Assembly (NCBI RefSeq): GCF_019904175.1
Contig: NZ_CP061913.1
Coordinates: forward strand, 7,688,001 to 7,752,000
Source of the DNA: Dactylosporangium vinaceum
GTDB lineage: Bacteria; Actinomycetota; Actinomycetes; Mycobacteriales; Micromonosporaceae
Direction: 5' to 3'
DNA: 64,000 nt
Shown: positions 36,217 through 43,860 of the stretch, piece by piece
How the letters are laid out: each line of letters opens with the position of its first letter
Position numbering within the stretch: position 1 is the stretch's first letter
Notes under the pieces: generated by a model
Database searches by the model: none
Told to the model about the DNA's origin: nothing
What the model saw: only the letters and a program-made list of their open reading frames with translations
Made by a program: the position numbers and the translations under genes

Positions 36217-36621
36217 ATGCGGATGCTGCACCTCGGGCTGCGGGTCACCGACCTGGAGCGCTCGCTCGCCTTCTACACCGCCGTCGGCTACACCGCGATC
36301 GGCACCGTGCCGCAGACGCCGTTCGGGACCCTGACCATGCTGCAGCTGCCTGGTGACCCGTTCTGCAGCCTCGAGCTGGTCCACGACCCGGCCCGCCCCG
36401 TCACCGACACCACCGCCGTCAACCACCTCGTCATCCAGGTCGACGACCTGGCCGCCACCGTCGCGGCGCTGGCCGCGAACGCCGTCACCGCCGAGCCGCC
36501 CACCGACCACGGCGAGGGCATGCACACGACCTGGCTCACCGACCCCGACGGCTACCGCATCGAGCTCGTCCAGTGGCCACCCGGCCACCCGGCGGGCATG
36601 ACCACCGCCGACTTCGCCTGA
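36217..36621 (+). CDS. VOC family (glyoxalase I-like) protein
   Basis: This 134-residue single-domain vicinal-oxygen-chelate protein has the paired beta-alpha-beta-beta-beta units. The first unit is HLGLRVTDLERSLAFYTAVGY, with H5 as a likely metal ligand, and ends in CSLELVHD. The second is NHLVIQVDDLAATVAAL and ends in TTWLTDPDGYRIELVQW, where the final Glu is the usual fourth ligand. All four ligand positions (two His, two Glu) seem present, so it can bind a metal. The length and pattern match lactoylglutathione-lyase-like proteins, but actinomycetes use mycothiol rather than glutathione, so the true substrate is open. ATG at 36217 directly follows a -10 box, implying a leaderless mRNA. Confidence 0.88.
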   Translation: MRMLHLGLRVTDLERSLAFYTAVGYTAIGTVPQTPFGTLTMLQLPGDPFCSLELVHDPARPVTDTTAVNHLVIQVDDLAATVAALAANAVTAEPPTDHGEGMHTTWLTDPDGYRIELVQWPPGHPAGMTTADFA

Positions 36622-36631
36622 CCTGCGCGGC

Positions 36632-36740
36632 CGCCGCCCTGCCGGCCACGGTCCCGCCGGCCGCAGCCCTGCCCCGCCATGGTCCCGCCGCCCGCAGCCC
36701 TGCCCCGCCATGGTCCCGCCGCCCGCAGCCCTGCCGGCCG
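36632..36740. repeat. 31-bp tandem repeat (minisatellite)
   Basis: The segment that starts GCAGCCCTGCC begins at 36663, 36694 and 36725, an exact 31-bp period. A diverged copy starts near 36632. The unit contains CCCCGCCATGGTCCC. This 288-bp spacer between the VOC gene and the convergent PBP-like gene otherwise holds no gene that I can support. Confidence 0.8.
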
Positions 36741-36909
36741 CAGTCCGCCAGCCGCAGTGCCGCCAGCCGTATGTCCGCCGGCCGCACCCACGCGGGCCGG
36801 GGCATGGGCAACAGCCGGGCGGTCGGGCGGCTGGGCGGCTGGGCGGCTGGGCCCGGCGCGGTCCGGGTTGCGGGTCGCCGGCGAGCCCGTCGTCGGGTCC
36901 GGGGCGAGG

Positions 36910-38472
36910 TCAGCTCCCGGCGGTGAGCTCCCGCGGCGGGGCGGTGAAGTCGCGCTGTGGGAGCGGGGCCAGGCCGTCGTGCTCGGCCGCGGTGACCGCG
37001 GCGAGGGCGGTGCCGGGCGCACCGCCGTCGAGCGGGGCCGCGCTGTCGTCCGCGCCGGGCACGCTCGCCAGCAGGCCCGCGGTGACCAGCTGCGGTCCCC
37101 CGACGACGGCCGAGAAGGCGCGGCGGGTGGTCGTCAGGCCGGCCTGGCCGAAGACCGGGCGGCCGACGTCGGCGCGCACCGAGCGGGACAGGGGCGGGGC
37201 GGCACCGCAGCCGTCGCCCACGGCCGAGCGGTCCCCGACCGGGCAGCGACCGGCATCGACGGCGGCCCGGGCCACGTCCGCGGACAGGACCGACGCGCAC
37301 GCCGGGCCGGCGTCGGGGACCGGCCGGCCGGCGCCGTCGACGAGCTGGGCGACAGGCAGCGGGGCGCAGTGGATGCCGTCGGCGGCCAGGGTGGCGTACG
37401 CGTTGGCCAGGTCCAGCGCCGATGTCGCCGACACGCCGAGCGTGAACGCGCCCCACATCGCCGGCTGCTGGCTCAGCGCCTGGTCGACCTGGCCGTGGAG
37501 CACGATCCCGAGCCGTTTCGCCATGGCGACCGCCTTGTCCACGCCGACCTGCTCCTCCAGCGGCACGAAGTAGGTGACGACCCCGTGGCCGAACGCGTCC
37601 CACATCGTGCGGCGCCCCGACAGGAAGGCGGTCTCACCGGTGTTGGCCGGGCACCAGAAGTGCTGGCCGCTGCAGGCCGCCGGGCTCTGCGGGTCGATGA
37701 CGAACCTGGACTGGTACACCTTCTTCGTGTCGATCGCGTGATCGAGCCGCACACCGCTCTCGAGCGCCGCGGCCAGCGTGAACATCATGAACGCCGGCCC
37801 GGCGGCGTCGCCCGGCGCGTTCGCGTCGCCGGCCACGAGGGCGTCGACGGCGTCGGGGCCGGCAGCGGCCGGCAGCGGCCGGCCGGACCCGTCCGCGGCC
37901 TGGCTCGGCGACGCGGCGGCCGGGCGGCGGAAGTTCCGGTTCACCGCCATGGTCCGGATCAGCCCGGTCCCCGGCTCGACGGCGGCGAGCGTGAACACCT
38001 GCGGCGCACCGACCGGCCGGACCTGGTCGACGCGCTGCTTGGCGGCCGCCTGCTGCTGCACGTCGAGCGACCCGACGATGCGGTACCCGCCGTGGCGCAG
38101 CCGGTCGAGCCGCTCCCCCTCGTCGCCGCCGAACGCCGCCTGGGTCTTCCACCAGGAGACGACGTAGTCGCAGAAGAAGCCCCAGTCGTTGACGGCCGTG
38201 CGCAGGCAGCTCTCCCGCGGGTCGGCGTCGTCGAAGCGGGCGATGAGCGTCGTGCCGTCGGCCGCGTACAGCTGCGATGCCCGCGGCCCCGGGGCCGCCG
38301 CCGGCTTCGACGAGCCCGACCCCCGCACGCTCCAGGCGACAACCCCCGCGACCACCCCGAGCACGACCACGACCACCGCCGCGACGACCACCCGCCGCCG
38401 CCCGAACCTCGCCCGCGGCGCCGACTCGATGATCGTGACCCCGCCCGACCCGCTACCCGTCTCGCCCGCCAT
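36910..38472 (-). CDS. Catalytically inactive penicillin-binding-protein homologue
   Basis: This 520-residue protein has one membrane helix (28-49) and an outward domain that aligns with the transpeptidase part of class A penicillin-binding proteins: YRIVGSLDVQQQAA (130-143), AGPAFMMFTLAAALESG (224-240), EEQVGVDKAVAMAKRLGI (306-323), GVSATSALDLANAYATLAAD (346-365) and GGPQLVTAG (458-466). All three catalytic motifs are gone. The SxxK serine and lysine are replaced by Pro226 and Met229, the SxN motif reads GVV at 297-299, and KTG reads QAG at 443-445. No glycosyltransferase domain is present. It cannot work as a transpeptidase and may bind peptidoglycan or regulate other enzymes. Four cysteine pairs suggest disulfides. 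ATG at 38472 removes an unlikely basic extension. Confidence 0.85.
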   Translation of the reverse strand: MAGETGSGSGGVTIIESAPRARFGRRRVVVAAVVVVVLGVVAGVVAWSVRGSGSSKPAAAPGPRASQLYAADGTTLIARFDDADPRESCLRTAVNDWGFFCDYVVSWWKTQAAFGGDEGERLDRLRHGGYRIVGSLDVQQQAAAKQRVDQVRPVGAPQVFTLAAVEPGTGLIRTMAVNRNFRRPAAASPSQAADGSGRPLPAAAGPDAVDALVAGDANAPGDAAGPAFMMFTLAAALESGVRLDHAIDTKKVYQSRFVIDPQSPAACSGQHFWCPANTGETAFLSGRRTMWDAFGHGVVTYFVPLEEQVGVDKAVAMAKRLGIVLHGQVDQALSQQPAMWGAFTLGVSATSALDLANAYATLAADGIHCAPLPVAQLVDGAGRPVPDAGPACASVLSADVARAAVDAGRCPVGDRSAVGDGCGAAPPLSRSVRADVGRPVFGQAGLTTTRRAFSAVVGGPQLVTAGLLASVPGADDSAAPLDGGAPGTALAAVTAAEHDGLAPLPQRDFTAPPRELTAGS

Positions 38473-38501
38473 CGTCGCCCGCCGCCCCCGCCGTCTCGAC
38501 C

Positions 38502-38704
38502 GTGAACCCCGAGGATATCGACGTCCACAACCGCCCGGCGCCGGCACCCTCCGCGAACCGCCGCCCGCCCGGTCCGCCGGCCGCCACGAGGCCGGCCGAC
38601 CGGCGCCGATGCCGGCTCAGCCGGGCCGCTCCACGCCGGACGGCCGCAGCCGCATCACGCCGGACGAGGTGTTCGCCTACCGAGCCCGCGGCCTCGTCCG
38701 CTGA
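38502..38704 (+). pseudogene. Possible small proline-rich gene with a frameshift
   Basis: From GTG at 38502 a frame with strongly GC-ending codons reads MNPEDIDVHNRPAPAPSANR and continues Pro-rich to about 38600, where codon quality drops. From ATG at 38609 another frame keeps GC-ending codons to a stop at 38704, ending ITPDEVFAYRARGLVR. Together they look like one gene of about 65 codons broken by an indel, divergent from the PBP-like gene. No ribosome-binding site is seen and the end overlaps the next minus-strand gene by 28 bp, so support is weak. Confidence 0.25.
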
Positions 38705-39693
38705 CCGCCGGGCACTCGGTCGGCCGGAGCCCGGCCCGCCCGCATCCGTGACCGGACCGCGGCGCCGTCGCGGCCGTGCGGCAGGTCGGGGGCTTCGAGG
38801 GTGAAGCCGACGCGCTCCGGCAGCGGGCCGCGGTACGTGACGGTGAATGTCGCCTCGTCGGTGCCGCTGCGCGACGGCAGCGGCGAGCCGGGCAGCGGGC
38901 GCACGAGGAGGCGGTCGGCCACGCCGGTGGCGGGCAGGAACGTGTACGTCACGTCGAGCTCGCCGACCGAGCCGCGCCGGCGCAGAAAGAACACGTCGTC
39001 GCGGCCGCCGGCCAGCAGATGGCGGTAGCAGCCCGGCCAGAACCAGGTGAACACGATGCCGAGCGTTTCACCGGGCGGCACCGGGTCGGCGAAGCACAGG
39101 TACACCACCAGCGCATCCGCCTCGTCGAACCACACCCGGGTCAGATCGAACGACGGGCCGATGGTGCGCCCGCCGTCCGGGTCCGTGGTGAACGAGTTGG
39201 CCGTCACCGTGATGCCACGCTTCTGCGCCGCCGTCAGGTTGCCGTGCGGGGTCTGCTCGAACGCTGCCCACACGACCCGGACCGGATCGGTGACCGACCG
39301 CAGCGTCCGCCACTGCCGCAGCGTCATGTCGCCGCCACGGTCGACGGTCGCCTCCTCGATCCAGCGCTCCCAGGTGTACGCCGAGGGCGTCTGCTGATCG
39401 CGCAGGGTCTGCGTCAGCCGCCGGATCACCGAGTCGGACCCGCGGCCACGCCGGCGTTCCTGCCACAGCAGGCCCGTCAGCAGTGCCGCCGCGGCGAGCA
39501 CGAAGACCAGAGCCACGGCCAGCCCGATCGTCGTGGCCAGCGGAGTCTGCCGGGTCGCGCCGAACAGCGTCGCCAGCAGCGACAGGCCGGCCAGCGGCGC
39601 GGCGACGAGCCGGACGACGCCCAGCTCGAGCAGCAGGGCTGTGAGCGGGTGCAGCACCCGGCGTCGCACAGCCGCACGCATTGTGACCTTCAT
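38677..39693 (-). CDS. Two-helix membrane protein with C-terminal beta-rich domain
   Basis: This 338-residue protein has two predicted membrane helices (about 30-46 and 55-77) followed by a helical linker (IRRLTQTLRDQQTPSAYTWE) and a beta-rich soluble domain. The domain contains VVYLCFADPVPPGETLGIVF, then TWFWPGCYRHLL, then GELDVTYTFLPA and EATFTVTYRGPLPE. A similar order of motifs is seen at the C-terminus of the divergent HTH gene, so the two may have diverged from a common domain. Start choice lies between ATG 39693 and ATG 39681; the latter has AAGG five bases upstream. The last 30 residues are Arg- and Pro-rich. No known family was recognised. It shares a 93-bp control region with the HTH gene. 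Confidence 0.7.
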   Translation of the reverse strand: MKVTMRAAVRRRVLHPLTALLLELGVVRLVAAPLAGLSLLATLFGATRQTPLATTIGLAVALVFVLAAAALLTGLLWQERRRGRGSDSVIRRLTQTLRDQQTPSAYTWERWIEEATVDRGGDMTLRQWRTLRSVTDPVRVVWAAFEQTPHGNLTAAQKRGITVTANSFTTDPDGGRTIGPSFDLTRVWFDEADALVVYLCFADPVPPGETLGIVFTWFWPGCYRHLLAGGRDDVFFLRRRGSVGELDVTYTFLPATGVADRLLVRPLPGSPLPSRSGTDEATFTVTYRGPLPERVGFTLEAPDLPHGRDGAAVRSRMRAGRAPADRVPGGQRTRPRAR

Positions 39694-39729
39694 GCATCAA
39701 CGCTTCCACGGCCCGGGACGGCCCGACCG

Positions 39730-39762
39730 AAGGGTGAACGACGTTGCCGAATATTGACCCTT
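39730..39762. promoter_or_regulatory. Imperfect inverted repeat in the divergent spacer
   Basis: AAGGGTGAA (39730-39738) and TTGACCCTT (39754-39762) are complementary at eight of nine positions, with centres 24 bp apart. They lie midway between the membrane-protein and HTH genes, the expected place for an autoregulatory operator. Confidence 0.5.
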
Positions 39763-39786
39763 TTTGAATCCGCGTGGTCAACTGGG

Positions 39787-40770
39787 GTGGTGCCGCTCGA
39801 CGTGCCGGACCGCAACGCCCTTCCGGATGGCCCGCAGCGCAACCTGGTCATCGAACTGCACCGCCTGTACCGCGACGCCGGCTATCCGGGGCTCAAGCGG
39901 CTCAGCGCCGAGATACGCGGCCGGGCCGACCTGCCGGATGTGGTGAGCCACGAGACGGTCAGCAACATGCTGCACGGGCAGGGACTGTCCCGCTGGATCA
40001 AACTCGAGTGCGTCGTGCGGGTCCTGGCCGGCTGGTCGGTGCACAGGCCGTCGGTGGACGATGAGGTCCGCCGCATCCAGAAGCTGTGGCACACCGCGGC
40101 CGACACCTCACCGATCGACGGGCACCCGGCCGCCCACGAGACGCCGGTCGGCCTGATCGTGGAGCACGAGATCGCCCGCGTGAGCTACGTCGGCCGCACG
40201 TACCACTGCACCATCCGGCGGCAGTTGTTCAACGGCCTGAACGAGCCCGTGACGCGGTTCCCGATCAGCATCCGGGTCGACCGATACCCGGACGACTCGG
40301 CCCGGTCGAACCGCCATCACGGCGAGCATCCGCTGAACTTCGACGACGTCGACCTCCACGCCTCCTGCGACGGCGAGCCGATGCGCTCCAAGATGTTCCT
40401 CGACACTCCTGTGCTGAAGGAGGTCTGGCTGCTCTTCGAGAACGCCGAGAACCGGTTTCCGCTGTACCCCAACCGGCGCGCCGAGATCTCGTACTCCTGG
40501 AACGTCTCCGACGAGCTGTGGGGCCACTGGTTCCAGCGCAGCATCCAGCTGCAGACCCGCCGGCTCACGCTGGAGGCGGAGTTCCCGACCGCCCTGCACC
40601 CCTCCGTCTGGGGCGTTCGCAGCTCGATGTGGCACGACGAGATCCCGCGCTCGCCGATCACGCAGCGGACGTCCGCCCCCGGCCGGGCCACGTTCACGTG
40701 GCAGACCGAGGAGCTCGGCCTGCGCGACCGGTACCGCCTGGAGTGGCGGTTCCGCAAGCAGCCCGGGTAG
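39787..40770 (+). CDS. HTH (XRE-like) regulator with large C-terminal domain
   Basis: This protein has about 327 residues. Its first 80 residues form a helical DNA-binding-like domain common in actinobacterial XRE-type proteins: LVIELHRLYRDAGYPGLKRL, then ADLPDVVSHETVSNMLHGQG, then CVVRVLAGW. The C-terminal 200 residues are beta-rich with EVWLLFENAENRFPLYPN, RAEISYSWNVSDELWGHWF, RRLTLEAEFPTA and ATFTWQTEELGLRDRYRLEW. The pattern resembles the soluble domain of the divergent membrane protein. The start is one of two tandem GTG codons at 39787 or 39790; neither has a clear ribosome-binding site. The protein probably regulates its own and the divergent promoter through the inverted repeat at 39730-39762. 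Its signal is unknown. Confidence 0.72.
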   Translation: MVPLDVPDRNALPDGPQRNLVIELHRLYRDAGYPGLKRLSAEIRGRADLPDVVSHETVSNMLHGQGLSRWIKLECVVRVLAGWSVHRPSVDDEVRRIQKLWHTAADTSPIDGHPAAHETPVGLIVEHEIARVSYVGRTYHCTIRRQLFNGLNEPVTRFPISIRVDRYPDDSARSNRHHGEHPLNFDDVDLHASCDGEPMRSKMFLDTPVLKEVWLLFENAENRFPLYPNRRAEISYSWNVSDELWGHWFQRSIQLQTRRLTLEAEFPTALHPSVWGVRSSMWHDEIPRSPITQRTSAPGRATFTWQTEELGLRDRYRLEWRFRKQPG

Positions 40771-40783
40771 GCCGGCGCGGCCG

Positions 40784-41461
40784 TCACCAGGGCAGGTCGC
40801 CACCGTCGAGGGAGAGGTAGCGGGGTGAGGCCGGGTCCGGGCTGCGCAGGAGTCGGACGAGGCGGGTCGCCGCGTCGTGCGGGGAGGTGGTGGCGCCGGC
40901 GGCTCCCATGGCGGTGGTGAGGCTTCCCGGGTGTACCGCCCAGCAGCGCACGCGTCCCGAAAGCTCCTGGGCCAGGGCGATCGTAAGCATGTTCTGGGCC
41001 GCCTTGGCGATCCGGTACGCGTAGCTCGTGCCCCGCCCGGCGAACTCGCCCGCCGCCTGCGCCGACAGGGAGCCGAGCCGGGACGTGACGTTGACGATCA
41101 GCGGGGCGGGCGCGGCCAGCAGCCGGGGCAGCAGAGCCTGGGCCAGGCGCAGCGGCCCGGCCACGTTGACGTCCACCGCACCCAGGATCGTCTGCGGGTC
41201 GACGCCGGCCAGGGGACGGCCGGGCGCTCCGATGCCGGCGTTGTTGACCAGCACGTCCAGGGGGCGCTCGCCGACGGCGGCCAGCAGCTGCGCCCCGACC
41301 GGCTCCCGCACGTCCTGCACCACCGTCCGCACCCGATCGTGCGGCGGGGCGGCGGCGGGCTCCGTGCGCACGCAGGCCACGACGTCCCAGCCGCCCGCGG
41401 CCAGGCACTCGACGAGCGCCGCCCCGAACCCGCGCCCGGCCCCCGTCACCACCGCCAGCAT
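40784..41461 (-). CDS. Short-chain dehydrogenase/reductase
   Basis: This 225-residue Rossmann enzyme has the cofactor loop TGAGRGFG, the VLVNNAGIGAPG motif, a catalytic serine in NVTSRLGSLSAQ, and the active-site YAYRIAKAAQN (YxxxK). Basic residues after the second strand (ACVRTEP) favour NADP(H). The substrate is unknown. A final YLSLDGGDLPW tail is like that of actinobacterial 'SDR family oxidoreductase' proteins. ATG at 41461 lies seven bases behind TAGCCT (41469-41474), so the mRNA is probably leaderless; an in-frame GTG at 41482 would overlap that box. The gene is convergent with the HTH gene, only 13 bp apart. Confidence 0.9.
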   Translation of the reverse strand: MLAVVTGAGRGFGAALVECLAAGGWDVVACVRTEPAAAPPHDRVRTVVQDVREPVGAQLLAAVGERPLDVLVNNAGIGAPGRPLAGVDPQTILGAVDVNVAGPLRLAQALLPRLLAAPAPLIVNVTSRLGSLSAQAAGEFAGRGTSYAYRIAKAAQNMLTIALAQELSGRVRCWAVHPGSLTTAMGAAGATTSPHDAATRLVRLLRSPDPASPRYLSLDGGDLPW

Positions 41462-41585
41462 GCGGACCAGGCTAGTGCGCACCGTGCCGCGCCGCGCGGC
41501 GGACCGGGCGGCGTCGCGGCCGGTGCCGGAGACGGACCGGCCCGGGCTCCACAGTGGAGTCCCGGGCCGGCTGTGCGGGCAGCGA

Positions 41586-43565
41586 TCAGTCCACTTCGAC
41601 CGCGGCCGCGGCGAACTGGGCCGAGTACAGGCGGGCGTAGGCGCCGTCGGCGGACAGGAGCGAGTCGTGGGTGCCCTGTTCGACGATGGTGCCGTGCTCC
41701 ATGACCAGGATCAGGTCGGCGTCGCGGATGGTGGAGAGGCGGTGGGCGATGACGAAGCTCGTGCGGCCCGCGCGCAGCGTGGTCATCGCGCGCTGGATGA
41801 GGACCTCGGTGCGGGTGTCGACGGAGCTGGTGGCCTCGTCGAGGATGAGGATCGTCGGCTCGGCCAGGAACGCCCTCGCGATGGTGATGAGCTGCTTCTC
41901 CCCCGCCGAGACGCCGGCGCCCTCCTCGTCGATGACCGTCCCGTAGCCGTCGGGCAGGGTGCGCACGAACCGGTCGGCGTACGCGGCCTCCGCGGCGGCC
42001 GTGATGCTCTGCGGGGTCGGGTGGTCGGCGCCGTAGGCCAGGTTCTCCGCGATGGTGCCCTGGAACAGCCACGTGTCCTGCAGGACCATGCCGATCTGCT
42101 CGCGCAGCTCGTCGCGGGACATGGTGGCGATGTCCACGTCGTCAAGCAGGATCCGCCCGCCGGTGAGGTCGTAGAACCGCATGATCAGGTTGACAAGTGT
42201 GGTCTTGCCGGCGCCTGTCGGGCCGACGATGGCCACCGTCTGGCCCGGTTCGACCGTGAGCGAGAGGTCCTCGATCAGGGGCTCGTCGGGCTTGTACCGG
42301 AACGAGACGCGCTCGAACGTGACCTTGCCGCGGACCTGCTCGGGGCGGGCCGGCGCGGCCGGGTCGAGGCTCTGCTCGGGCGCGTCGAGCAGGGCGAAGA
42401 CGCGTTCGGCCGAGGCGATCCCGGACTGGATCAGATTGGACATCGCGGCAACCTGCGTCAAAGGCTGTGAGAACTGGCGGCTGTACTGGATGAACGCCTG
42501 CACGTCGCCCAACGTCATCGTGCCCGAGGCGACCCGCAGGCCGCCGACGACCGCGACGAGCACATAGTTCACGTTGCCGATGAACATCATCGCCGGCTGG
42601 ATCAGGCCGGAGATGAACTGGGCCCGGAACGCGGACGTGTAGAGGGCGTCGTTGTGCTCCGCGAACGTCGTCGCGGCCTCGTGCTGCCGGCCGAAGATCT
42701 TCACGACCGAGTGGCCGGTGAACATCTCCTCGATGTGGCCGTTGAGCCGGCCGGTGCTCGCCCACTGCTTCACGAACTCGGGCTGCGAGCGCTTGCCGAT
42801 GCGCGCCGTGATGAACACCGACAGCGGGACCGTCACCAGGGCGATGACGGCGAGCAGCGGGGAGATCCAGAACATCATGCCGAGGACCGCGATGATCGTC
42901 AGCACGGACGTGAGCAGCATGCTCATCGACTGCTGCAGGGTCATCGCGATGTTGTCGGTGTCATTGGTGGCCCGGCTGAGGACCTCACCGCGGGGCTGCT
43001 GGTCGAAGTAGCTCAGCGGCAGCCGGGAGAGCTTGCGCTGCACCTGCTCGCGCAGCCGGTACACGGTGCGCTGGACGATGACGGTGGTGAGCCGGGCCTG
43101 CAGCAGGCCCAGGATCCAGGCGAACAGGTACACGACGGCGACGCCGAGCAGCACCTGCTGGAGCCGGTCGAAGTCGATGCCGCGGCCGGGGACGATGCTG
43201 CCCATGCCGGAGAGCAGGTCGGCGAAGCTGTCCTTGCCCTGGGCGCGCAGCTGCTCGATGGCCTGTTCCTTGGACACCCCGGGCGGGATGCGCTTGCTGA
43301 TGATGCCCTCGAAGATGACGTCGGTGGCGTGGCCGAGCAGGCGCGGACCGAGCGTGGACAGCACGACGCTGGCCACGCCGAACACGAGCACCGCCACGAC
43401 GATGAGCCGGTCGGGCGCGAGCATCTTGAGCAGGCGCTTCGCCGACCCCTTGAAGTCCTCGATCTTCGCGGGCGGCCCACCGGCGCCCATCATCATCCGG
43501 CCGGGCCCACCCATCGGCGGACCACCGGGACGGACACCACCCCCAGGACGACCCGGCGCGCTCAT
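41586..43565 (-). CDS. ABC exporter half-transporter 2 (fused TMD-NBD)
   Basis: This 659-residue protein starts with a Gly/Pro/Met-rich cytoplasmic tail of about 35 residues. A six-helix type IV exporter domain follows (about 45-380, with SRATNDTDNIAMTLQQS and the coupling-helix region GHSVVKIFGRQ), then the nucleotide-binding domain: Walker A GPTGAGKTT, Q-loop MVLQDTWLFQGTI, signature VSAGEKQLITIARA, Walker B ILILDEATSSVDTRTE and an IAHRLSTI H-loop. The signature is the SAGE variant and not SGGQ, as in many heterodimeric exporters, where one site is degenerate. Its likely partner is the half-transporter at 45072-46808. An IS110 element now separates the two genes. Start is ATG at 43565, which overlaps the stop of a 24-codon ORF (ATGA). 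Confidence 0.92.
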   Translation of the reverse strand: MSAPGRPGGGVRPGGPPMGGPGRMMMGAGGPPAKIEDFKGSAKRLLKMLAPDRLIVVAVLVFGVASVVLSTLGPRLLGHATDVIFEGIISKRIPPGVSKEQAIEQLRAQGKDSFADLLSGMGSIVPGRGIDFDRLQQVLLGVAVVYLFAWILGLLQARLTTVIVQRTVYRLREQVQRKLSRLPLSYFDQQPRGEVLSRATNDTDNIAMTLQQSMSMLLTSVLTIIAVLGMMFWISPLLAVIALVTVPLSVFITARIGKRSQPEFVKQWASTGRLNGHIEEMFTGHSVVKIFGRQHEAATTFAEHNDALYTSAFRAQFISGLIQPAMMFIGNVNYVLVAVVGGLRVASGTMTLGDVQAFIQYSRQFSQPLTQVAAMSNLIQSGIASAERVFALLDAPEQSLDPAAPARPEQVRGKVTFERVSFRYKPDEPLIEDLSLTVEPGQTVAIVGPTGAGKTTLVNLIMRFYDLTGGRILLDDVDIATMSRDELREQIGMVLQDTWLFQGTIAENLAYGADHPTPQSITAAAEAAYADRFVRTLPDGYGTVIDEEGAGVSAGEKQLITIARAFLAEPTILILDEATSSVDTRTEVLIQRAMTTLRAGRTSFVIAHRLSTIRDADLILVMEHGTIVEQGTHDSLLSADGAYARLYSAQFAAAAVEVD

Positions 43566-43636
43566 GCTGTCCCCCTAATCACCTGAAGCCGAAGTACCAC
43601 GCAGCACGACCGCTTCCGCTTCGCTCCAGCGCTCAT
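43562..43636 (-). CDS. Short coupling ORF before ABC half-transporter 2
   Basis: This 24-codon ORF runs from ATG at 43636 to a TGA that overlaps the ABC gene start. It codes for a basic peptide starting MSAGAKRKRS. In the reconstructed uninterrupted locus its ATG overlaps the TAA of half-transporter 1 as TAATG. It looks like a translational bridge between the two ABC genes. Its ATG now coincides with the left core of the IS110 insertion, so it is cut from its former upstream gene. Confidence 0.45.
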   Translation of the reverse strand: MSAGAKRKRSCCVVLRLQVIRGTA

Positions 43637-43654
43637 GCCGCCCTACCTTTCATA

Positions 43655-43830
43655 GCGAGCCCAGGTTTGATATTGATCTGGGTTGACGCGGGCGAGGCAG
43701 GTATGGCTTTCATGCTGGCTGCCGTCGATGGTTCAGGACGCATGGCCGCCTGCCTCGTCTGCTCTTGCTGACTGCTGATTGGGCTCTGCGATCCATCGCT
43801 GTGTAGGGCGTTGACGGCGGCAAGAGCGCG
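43655..43830 (+). ncRNA. Candidate IS110 bridge RNA
   Basis: Three consecutive stem-loops fill the left end. A 5' hairpin has a 7-bp stem with one G-U pair (43658-43664 with 43678-43684). Loop 1 is closed by CGAGGCAGG/CCTGCCTCG (43693-43701 with 43749-43757), with an inner CATGC/GCATG pair. Loop 2 is closed by CTCTTGC/GCAAGAG (43762-43768 with 43820-43826). This order equals the 5' stem, target-binding loop and donor-binding loop of IS621-type bridge RNAs. GTAGGGCG in loop 2 (43804-43811) is perfectly complementary to CGCCCTAC just inside the left end (43639-43646), as expected for a donor guide. The exact 5' and 3' ends of the RNA are not known. Confidence 0.65.
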
Positions 43831-43860
43831 CGGTGACAGGCCATGGGAGAAGGGAGTCAG

